Shown here: one piece after another, positions 57,926-64,000 of the stretch
How positions within the stretch are numbered: the first letter of the stretch is position 1
Layout of the letters: each line of letters starts with the position of its first letter
DNA from: Actinomycetota bacterium
Lineage (GTDB): Bacteria > Actinomycetota > Acidimicrobiia > Acidimicrobiales > Ilumatobacteraceae
DNA length: 64,000 nt
Direction of reading: 5' to 3'
NCBI GenBank assembly: GCA_947454105.1
Contig: CANGIP010000002.1
Span: forward strand, 124,001 to 188,000
Made by a program: the position numbers and the translations under genes
Notes under the pieces: generated by a model
Database searches by the model: none
Told to the model about the DNA's origin: nothing
Seen by the model: only the letters and a program-made list of their open reading frames with translations

Positions 57926-59689
57926 CTAGATCGCAAAGACGCCGTTGACTATCAACATGATGCTCAGCGCAAGGCTGACCGCCGCGCAAGTTCGAGTCGC
58001 CCAAACTAATGATGTATCGCTCACACGCTTCAACAAATAGCGTGACCACAGAATTGCGACAACTAGACCACCAATAACCGACCACCATCGCCCATCAGCC
58101 GATACCGCTAGTCCGAAGATCAATAACTCTGGTCGGGCCACCACAAAAAAGAGTGACGGCGCAGTTGATTGATATGCCAGCGTTGGAAGTGCCGCCAAAA
58201 TACCAACGACTCCTGCAGCAATGAGCGCGGTCGGAACATTGGTATCTAGCCAACCCAAAACGCGTGAGCCATTCAAAATCACCAGGGTAAAGAGAATGGC
58301 AAAACGATACAAATACCCCAACGTTGGCTGGCTTCCTCGCCGCACAAGTCCATGAACCGATTGCGATGCATGTAAGTGACGCAGTGTGCGAACAAGACGC
58401 GGAGGGTTCAATAACAAAATTGTCAGAAGAGCGACCAACAATGACGAAGGAACCGACTCTCGTCGCGGTAGTTCTCCACCAGCTTGCGCGATGCGATCAT
58501 TCACGATGTTGGCCTGCAAGAGAGCCGACATGGCGTGTTGTTGATCATCAACTTGTGTGACACCACCACTCAACCATGCTCCGGCAACACGTGATGGTTG
58601 CAAGTAGGTCTGAGACCCCACCGGCGATACCTGCCGTTTGATCAATAGCGAGTTGTTACAACCCAACCGTTCATTGAGTGCACTAACGCTGCCTGCAAAC
58701 CCATCGTTCTCAAGCGCTAGTCGCGTCCATTCAGCCAAGGCTTCTCCATGGGTTCCGGTTGCAGCACCAATCGCTGCATGTCCACGTAACAAATGATTAA
58801 CACCAGAGCCCGAAATCTGACTTTCGTAACGCACCATCATTGAAGTGATGCCCATTTGCTTTTTCGCCCACGCAATTTCGGTATCGGTGAATGTGATCGG
58901 CTGAGCCCAAGAAGTCATTTCGCTCATGGCGTAGGCAGCCCAATGATCGGGCATATCGGGCACAAAACCTTCTTCGTTGGCCTTGTATGTCGTGAGGTAC
59001 TCCAAAATCTGATGAGAGTGATCGCCCCACCCTTCGCTCGGGAATACTCGCTCAGCTCGAGCCAATGCAAAAAGTGTCTGGCTTGTTGCGAAGAGTCCTA
59101 CTGAATCAGAAGTGAACTCACCATTGAGATTTGCATCTGCTCGGACAATCATTGATCCGTCGCCACGAGCCTTTAACGAACTTTCCAAGAAACGCAACAT
59201 TGCGCGAATATCGTCGTCAAACTCTGTTATTCCCGTGGCATCGCGGCGTTCCATCAGTGCTAACACAAAGAGCGCAGTTCCTCCGACGCTGATACTTGCC
59301 CCATCAATCAACCCTGCTACTTCAACACCTTCAGCACTCGTTCGATTCACGTGCTTGAACGCCACTTCAATCGCTGCTTCACTTGACGCAATCGCAGCAT
59401 CAAAACCCTGACCTCGCGCTTGCTCAAGCGCAAAAATCGTTCCGGCATGGCGAACCCAGTTGTATCCGCCGAGATCGGCGTCGTGCTCAGCGTCGTAGCG
59501 ATACAAGAATGTTCCATCAGAATTCTGGTTCACTGACAGCCAGGAAATCGCTTGCGAAACCGCGGTATCTCGCGCGTTCTGAGTAGTGGAACTACACACC
59601 TGCGGAAGCGCAATCGCTCGAGCGGTCCCGCCGAGAACAAGTAGACCTATCAACCAGATCAGAAGTACTCGGCGGTGGCGAAGGATCAC
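57926..59689 (-). CDS. Exported alpha-toroid-like protein with C-terminal membrane domain
   Basis: Starts with a GTG at 59689 six bases after TAACCT. The 587 residues have an N-terminal signal or anchor (about 8-27), then about 380 residues of helical repeats resembling the toroid of prenyltransferases and terpene cyclases (AISWLSVNQNSDGTFLYRYD, HAGTIFALEQARGQG, ATSQTLFALARAERVF). About five membrane spans follow (about 408-585). No DxDD or DCTAE-type catalytic motif is evident, so I do not call it a cyclase. It is divergent from the YPMF-HTTM-GH84 operon across a 65-base gap, which suggests joint function. Confidence 0.65.
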   Translation of the reverse strand: MILRHRRVLLIWLIGLLVLGGTARAIALPQVCSSTTQNARDTAVSQAISWLSVNQNSDGTFLYRYDAEHDADLGGYNWVRHAGTIFALEQARGQGFDAAIASSEAAIEVAFKHVNRTSAEGVEVAGLIDGASISVGGTALFVLALMERRDATGITEFDDDIRAMLRFLESSLKARGDGSMIVRADANLNGEFTSDSVGLFATSQTLFALARAERVFPSEGWGDHSHQILEYLTTYKANEEGFVPDMPDHWAAYAMSEMTSWAQPITFTDTEIAWAKKQMGITSMMVRYESQISGSGVNHLLRGHAAIGAATGTHGEALAEWTRLALENDGFAGSVSALNERLGCNNSLLIKRQVSPVGSQTYLQPSRVAGAWLSGGVTQVDDQQHAMSALLQANIVNDRIAQAGGELPRRESVPSSLLVALLTILLLNPPRLVRTLRHLHASQSVHGLVRRGSQPTLGYLYRFAILFTLVILNGSRVLGWLDTNVPTALIAAGVVGILAALPTLAYQSTAPSLFFVVARPELLIFGLAVSADGRWWSVIGGLVVAILWSRYLLKRVSDTSLVWATRTCAAVSLALSIMLIVNGVFAI

Positions 59690-59695
59690 ATCTCT

Positions 59696-59740
59696 AGGTT
59701 AGGTGGAAGCCACGAGGTCTTGAGTAACCAATTGAGCCGA
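59696..59740. promoter_or_regulatory. Divergent promoters of the toroid/HTTM cluster
   Basis: On the minus strand TAACCT (59701-59696) ends six bases before the GTG at 59689. On the plus strand TTGAGT and, 16 bases on, TACCGT precede the GTG at 59755 by about seven bases. Both genes appear leaderless. Confidence 0.4.
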
Positions 59741-59754
59741 CTACCGTTTGCAAT

Positions 59755-60180
59755 GTGGATCATCGTGCGAGGCCATACATCTTTTTGGCGGCCAGCGCGA
59801 TATTGGTTGGCGTAGTGCCATTGATCAATCAGCATGACAGTTTCCCGCTCTCGCCCTACCCAATGTTTTCGAGTCGACGGACGACCACCGAATCTGTCGA
59901 CACTGCAGTTTTTGTTGATGCGTCTGGAAGTATCTTCCGGTTGAATCCCGAAATCATCGCTGGTACCGATGAAGTGATTTTGGCTGCGCAGACGGTGTCA
60001 CATTCAATTGCCAACGGAACAACCGCTCAGTTGTGTGCAGAAATCCGAGACCGTTTTGATGCCGAGACCACAGGCCAAATTGAAATCGTCACCGAAGTTT
60101 TTGACGCAGTGAATTGGTACGCCGACGATAAATCGCCACTCTCTCGGACGATTCATGCAACGTGCCAGGAAAACTCATGA
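59755..60180 (+). CDS. Small membrane-anchored protein with YPMF motif
   Basis: The 141-residue protein starts with GTG. One membrane span (about 8-26) is followed at once by FPLSPYPMFSSRRTTTESV, and the rest (about 45-141) is a soluble, probably extracytoplasmic domain with two cysteines. The YPMF stretch is the most distinctive feature. It is coupled to the HTTM gene (ATGA at 60177). Function unknown; I infer that it works together with the HTTM protein. Confidence 0.65.
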   Translation: MDHRARPYIFLAASAILVGVVPLINQHDSFPLSPYPMFSSRRTTTESVDTAVFVDASGSIFRLNPEIIAGTDEVILAAQTVSHSIANGTTAQLCAEIRDRFDAETTGQIEIVTEVFDAVNWYADDKSPLSRTIHATCQENS

Positions 60181-61088
60181 CAAAGATTCTCGATCAGTGG
60201 CTTTTCAAAGCGGCACCGTCGTCCCGTCTCGCAACCCTTCGAATCTTGTGTGGGCTCTACGCCACGATATTTCTTGTTGCACGAGCAGAATCATTTTGGA
60301 CAACTGCCGATCTGCCAGCTCGCCAAGTTGAAGGCGTCGGTGTTCTATGGTTCTTAACTAGTCCGTTGTCGGCCTCGGTCGTTCATCTCGTCTTTCTGCT
60401 CACTATCGCTTTGGGCGTTGCTTTCACACTTGGTTGGCAATTCCGCTTCATCGGACCGACGTTTTCACTTCTCTTCTTATTCGTAGCGACGTACCGACTT
60501 TCGTTCGGCCATGTCATTCATACCGAGCACCTCATTGCTCTGCACTTACTGGTTCTCGGATTCACGCGAGCGGGTGATGCGTTATTTCTTGGTCGCAGAA
60601 ATACTGCGGACGCCACTAAACGCCACTCACCTATTTACGGTTGGCCAATCCAAATCATGATTCTGCTGACAGTGACCACATACGTATTGGCAGGAATCTC
60701 CAAAGTGCAACACGGTGGTTGGGACTGGCTGACTGGCGATGTATTGCGTAATCAAGTTGCCTACGACAATCTGCGTAAAGAATTACTTGGCAGCCAGCAT
60801 TCTCCTTTTGGTGGCTGGCTAGTTCGGTTTGGGTGGCTCTTCCCACCGGCCGCAATCGCGACATCAATTGTTGAAATTGGCGCATTCGTGGCACTCGCGA
60901 ATCAACAACGGTTGCGCTGGGCATTCGCTTTGTCAGCGTGGGTATTTCATGTTGGAGTCGTACTCACCATGGCAATTTCGTTCCCGTACCCGCTTTCGTT
61001 TGTCGCCTATGCCCCACTCTTCGCTGTAGAACAGATTTGGTCGACGAAACTTGTGACACGATTACTCAGACGAAAGACGTATCTATGA
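60177..61088 (+). CDS. HTTM-domain membrane protein (vitamin K carboxylase-related)
   Basis: A 303-residue polytopic protein whose layout matches the HTTM domain, the membrane part shared with vitamin K-dependent gamma-glutamyl carboxylase: LATLRILCGLYATIFL in the first span, FGHVIHTEHLIALHLLVLGF in the middle, and TYVLAGISKVQHGGWDWLTGDVLRNQV after it, each read in parts. I see no carboxylase C-terminal domain. The start ATG sits in the stop of the YPMF gene, and the GH84-like gene starts in its own stop (61085-61088), so all three are translated together. Its reaction in bacteria is not established. Confidence 0.75.
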   Translation: MTKILDQWLFKAAPSSRLATLRILCGLYATIFLVARAESFWTTADLPARQVEGVGVLWFLTSPLSASVVHLVFLLTIALGVAFTLGWQFRFIGPTFSLLFLFVATYRLSFGHVIHTEHLIALHLLVLGFTRAGDALFLGRRNTADATKRHSPIYGWPIQIMILLTVTTYVLAGISKVQHGGWDWLTGDVLRNQVAYDNLRKELLGSQHSPFGGWLVRFGWLFPPAAIATSIVEIGAFVALANQQRLRWAFALSAWVFHVGVVLTMAISFPYPLSFVAYAPLFAVEQIWSTKLVTRLLRRKTYL

Positions 61089-62287
61089 TTTCTGGAATTA
61101 TTGAAGGCTTCTACGGTCCACCGTGGGGTCATGAGACTCGACTCGACTTCATTGACTTTCTTGCTGCACATGGTGGCAATACCTATGTATGGGCCGCCAA
61201 ATTAGAACCCCGACATCGAGAGCTTTGGGCCGAGCCTTTTACTAGCGAAGAACTTGAACAATTCGCTGAACTCGCCAGTCGACAAGATGCCGTAGAAATA
61301 CTGATCGGCCTAACTCCAGGATCTGATGCAACAAGCGAGCAACTCATCAACAAATTGCGGCCAGTCATTGAGAGCGGCTGCCACGGAGTTGTGCTGAGTT
61401 TCGACGATCTTCCCGTGCTTGATGCAGCAACCAAACATCGTGATCTCGCGAACGAACTCATTGAGCAACTCAACACACAAGTTTGGTTAGTCCCGACGCA
61501 TTACGCCGGAACCACAAGTTCGCCTTACCTAGAAAAACTCTTTGACGGGCTACATGACGACGTCTTGGTGATGTGGACGGGCGTGCACGTCGTGAATGAT
61601 TCCATCACTGCTCACAATGCTCAACTTCGGACAGCGGCTTGCAACAACCGCAAGCCGCTGTTGTGGGACAACACGCCAGTGAACGACGCAATCATGAGCG
61701 AGGCGCTACACCTAGGCCCTTACGCTTCGCGCGAAACTGCATTGCGTCATGAGATCTCAGGGTTATTACTGAATCCGATGGAGTTTGCATCGGCATCACG
61801 TCCAACAATCGCGAGCGGATTGGCCTGGGCACGAGGCGATGATGCCTGGTCGTCTTGGAAAACATATGTCGCCACAAAAGGATGGGCCGAGATCGCCGCG
61901 GCCACAGCATTTCCCGATGACCCCCACTGGCCGGGAGCGCGACCGAGTGACGAATGGTGGCAATCGGTTGCCGACATGCAACCAGAAGGTCTCGATGTTG
62001 GTTGTCAACCTTGGATTGATGCGGCAAAACAAGGAGCTGCACTTGTTTTGTCAGCACGTAAACTTCTTGCTGAGACTAGCGATCCAGAGATTGCTGTTCT
62101 AGGGAGTTTCCATCTGGCAGTTAAGTGGCGCACCTGGAAGCGACTACCAGTGCTCACTTATGGTGGCGGGCCACGCATTCGTCCAGTGGTGACTAATGAT
62201 GAGAACGGAAAGTTCGCTTATCGAAATGGCACCGTGATTTCACCGACGTCACTGGTTGACGACGAAGTCATGCGCTGCTTGAAATAA
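61085..62287 (+). CDS. GH84-like beta-N-acetylglucosaminidase family protein
   Basis: The 400-residue protein starts MISGIIEGFYGPPWG, the opening of the GH84 (O-GlcNAcase/hyaluronidase) barrel. AAKLEPRHRELWAEPF corresponds to the family's K-x-x-P-x-HR segment. The catalytic aspartate pair is visible at 107-108 (VLSFDDLP), and MWTGVHVV and LLWDNTPVND match later strands. No signal peptide, so it is cytoplasmic. It is translationally coupled to the HTTM membrane protein, an odd partner. Hydrolysis of N-acetylglucosamine-like sugars is likely; the natural substrate is unknown. Confidence 0.85.
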   Translation: MISGIIEGFYGPPWGHETRLDFIDFLAAHGGNTYVWAAKLEPRHRELWAEPFTSEELEQFAELASRQDAVEILIGLTPGSDATSEQLINKLRPVIESGCHGVVLSFDDLPVLDAATKHRDLANELIEQLNTQVWLVPTHYAGTTSSPYLEKLFDGLHDDVLVMWTGVHVVNDSITAHNAQLRTAACNNRKPLLWDNTPVNDAIMSEALHLGPYASRETALRHEISGLLLNPMEFASASRPTIASGLAWARGDDAWSSWKTYVATKGWAEIAAATAFPDDPHWPGARPSDEWWQSVADMQPEGLDVGCQPWIDAAKQGAALVLSARKLLAETSDPEIAVLGSFHLAVKWRTWKRLPVLTYGGGPRIRPVVTNDENGKFAYRNGTVISPTSLVDDEVMRCLK

Positions 62288-62301
62288 ACGTGCTGAGGTC
62301 A

Positions 62302-63921
62302 CTACTTAGTGAGACGAAGTCGTGAACCAAGTTCTCGTGCACCAACGACGAATAATTGATTGATCGCTCGACTGATTCCGATGTACAAGGCACGGTCATC
62401 CATACGATGTTCGGGATCAACAAGAATCACTGTGTCGAATTCGGTGCCCTTCATGCGTCGCTCAGTCTCACAAACCGTTTTGGTATCTCGCTCATCCCAA
62501 GACCCCAAACCCAACTCGGCTCGTAACTGATCACGAAGTCTGACTGAAGGAACAAGAACTGCTGTTGTCCCCACTGGAGCGAGCAATCCACTTCCATCAT
62601 CTGGCTGTCGGTCGAGAATTGACTTCACTTTGGCTACAAAATCAGCTGTCGTCGCTTCATCAAATTCAATACCAATTGTCTCGGGACCAATTTCGGGCGC
62701 TGGTGCTCCCCCGAGCAATGTCCGCAACAAACGTGCGATTTGATGAGAGTTACGACAGTTGTTGACCAATTCGCACAGAGTCCAACCATCTTCGGACTTG
62801 GGTACGCGGAAACCACGACTGAATATTTCTTGACCAGAGTCGGCAACCATCATCAGGCGACGCGGGCCATCGTTGTCGAGCAGAGATTCAAGTTGTGCGA
62901 TCCAAGCAGGGCTGAAGTCTTGGGCCTCATCAATAATGATCGTGTCAAACCTTTCCGTGATCTTTGGCCAATTGAGATGCAGGTGGCCAATCACGGTTTC
63001 ATTCCAAAATGTCGAAGCCTCTTCAGATGTCATGTCTGACGGCTCGTCAAGATGCGGCATTCCTTCAAACGTGCGCGCGATTGATAAGAAGGCCCCAGCG
63101 ACGACATCGTCGTAACCCTCAAGGTGTCCATTTATCTGGTCGGCTAGTGGTTCGTTAAAACAGGTCACAAGCACTCGTTCGCTGCGACCGATCAGTGCTC
63201 GCCGAGCCCATGCCAAAGCCAAACGAGTCTTACCTGAACCCGCTCCACCAGTAACCATCACTCGTCGATTCGCATCAAGTCGCTCAAGCGCGCGTACCTG
63301 CGAAGCGCACAGTGCTTCCATACGTTGATGATGCACACGAATACGGGCCTCTGGATCCCAACTGAAATCAGCATTGGGGCACAAGAAATCAATAACAGCT
63401 TCCATATGATCTCGTTGCATCTTCATTCCGCGCCCGGTCACTCGAATCATCTCGTCGACCGCAAATTTGATGTCATCTAAATCAGATGCAAGAAGCAACT
63501 GTTCTCGCCGAATGTCTGCTGGAAGATCGCCCGTGAATGAGGTGGTATTTGGGAATATCACTCCGTAGCGAACTGGCAGACCTTCAAAGAGGTGTTTGTC
63601 CTTCTGCTCCAGTAATTTTCGAAGCTTGTATGCGTTGTCCTTCGCTTGAGTAAATGGCTGTGGCTTCAGCGGTCCTGAATCGCCATACCAAATCCCTCCG
63701 CTCAACCGCACCTTGTGGCCCTTGACCTCTAACACAACAATGCCATCGACCTCATGCAACAAGACAACGTCAATTTCGTGGTCGCGATGATTGCGATAGC
63801 GAACATTTGGAAATATCAACCAACCGTCAGACATTTGTTCAACAAGCGCCTCTACAACGCGAGCCTCATCGTCGTTCTTCGTCGTGCCTAGATCAAAATC
63901 TGCTGGTACAAGAATTCCCAT
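62302..63921 (-). CDS. NERD nuclease-like domain fused to UvrD-type helicase
   Basis: A 539-residue fusion. Residues about 15-125 are a NERD domain with a nuclease-like centre Asp51, Glu65 and Lys67 (HEIDVVLL and LEVKG). From about 205 comes a superfamily 1 helicase core: Walker A GGAGSGKT at 225-232, Walker B IDEAQ at 330-334, then motifs KGTEFDTVILVDPE and LYIGISRAINQL near the end. It is shorter than UvrD, so accessory subdomains are reduced. A role in DNA repair or in processing foreign DNA is possible. It is convergent with the GH84-like gene. Confidence 0.88.
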   Translation of the reverse strand: MGILVPADFDLGTTKNDDEARVVEALVEQMSDGWLIFPNVRYRNHRDHEIDVVLLHEVDGIVVLEVKGHKVRLSGGIWYGDSGPLKPQPFTQAKDNAYKLRKLLEQKDKHLFEGLPVRYGVIFPNTTSFTGDLPADIRREQLLLASDLDDIKFAVDEMIRVTGRGMKMQRDHMEAVIDFLCPNADFSWDPEARIRVHHQRMEALCASQVRALERLDANRRVMVTGGAGSGKTRLALAWARRALIGRSERVLVTCFNEPLADQINGHLEGYDDVVAGAFLSIARTFEGMPHLDEPSDMTSEEASTFWNETVIGHLHLNWPKITERFDTIIIDEAQDFSPAWIAQLESLLDNDGPRRLMMVADSGQEIFSRGFRVPKSEDGWTLCELVNNCRNSHQIARLLRTLLGGAPAPEIGPETIGIEFDEATTADFVAKVKSILDRQPDDGSGLLAPVGTTAVLVPSVRLRDQLRAELGLGSWDERDTKTVCETERRMKGTEFDTVILVDPEHRMDDRALYIGISRAINQLFVVGARELGSRLRLTK

Positions 63922-63947
63922 AGACCGATTATGTCACCACGTTTTCG

Positions 63948-64000
63948 AGATTCTGGTGTCGTTTTCGTCGGTATTACCGATGAAAACGACACCAGAATCT
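63948..64000. repeat. 53-base near-perfect palindrome at the window edge
   Basis: Two 26-base arms around a single T match at 25 of 26 positions; the left arm begins AGATTCTGGTGTCG and the right arm ends CGACACCAGAATCT. It lies 27 bases upstream of the NERD-helicase start codon. The window ends at the last base of the right arm, so the repeat could be longer or the end of a larger element. Confidence 0.85.

Noticed and set aside
57911-57935. Repeated CTAGATC between leuS and the toroid gene as a terminator
   Set aside because: The inverted part is only five bases and has no T tract.
60938-61084. Upstream extension of the GH84-like frame
   Set aside because: It runs inside the HTTM gene; the family motif begins exactly at the ATG at 61085, which overlaps the HTTM stop.
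63948-64000. Integron attC site or dif site
   Set aside because: The palindrome lacks the RYYYAAC/GTTRRRY ends of attC and does not resemble a XerCD site.

Overview
This window looks like chromosome from a moderate-GC, free-living actinobacterium. Inferred markers are a BldD-type regulator, a PAC2-family protein, an F420-type luciferase-like oxidoreductase, a SerB-PlsC fusion, a small RNA resembling the actinobacterial 6C family, and many start codons placed 6-8 bases after a TANNNT -10 box (leaderless mRNAs). The class Acidimicrobiia is my best guess, but no rRNA or other decisive marker is present. Coding density is very high: no gap exceeds 300 bases. I found no insertion sequence, prophage or CRISPR array.

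Layout. 0-6 kb: gltBD (ammonia assimilation), leftward. 6.2-6.9 kb: a Phd/VapC-like toxin-antitoxin pair. 6.9-12.9 kb: a crotonase, then an envelope block with two polytopic GT-C-like proteins and an OafA-type acyltransferase. 13-28 kb: central carbon metabolism, with a GntR regulator divergent from aconitase, a nitroreductase, a HAD/PlsC fusion, a 6C-like sRNA, a LysR regulator with a carboxyltransferase, citrate synthase, a molybdopterin oxidoreductase, a second OafA, a quinone oxidoreductase and NADP-isocitrate dehydrogenase. 28-32.8 kb: an EamA transporter, a DUF3089 lipoprotein, an aldo/keto reductase, a carotenoid oxygenase and tRNA-Val(GAC). 32.9-43.2 kb: a leftward run lepA-MFS-hisD-phrB-hrcA-dnaJ-rsmE-bldD-hemW. 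43.3-49.7 kb: rpsT, then holA-comEC, comEA, glpD and a CnoX-like thioredoxin. 49.7-57.9 kb: an APH-like kinase, PAC2, the LLM oxidoreductase, a fatty acyl-AMP ligase and leuS. 57.9-62.3 kb: a divergent cluster with a toroid-like membrane protein on one side and a coupled operon (YPMF membrane protein, HTTM protein, GH84-like glycosidase) on the other. 62.3-64 kb: a NERD-helicase and, at the very edge, a 53-base near-perfect palindrome.

How it fits together. Three TCA enzymes (citrate synthase, aconitase, isocitrate dehydrogenase) lie within 15 kb, and 2-oxoglutarate from them feeds gltBD. A 19-base site, 18 of 19 identical, sits in the 20-base gap between gntR and acn and again in the icd promoter. 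I infer that the GntR protein controls itself, aconitase and isocitrate dehydrogenase. Other striking items are the sRNA with three CCCCC-loop hairpins, a BldD homologue keeping the full c-di-GMP signature, and the HTTM/GH84 operon, which I cannot match to a described pathway.
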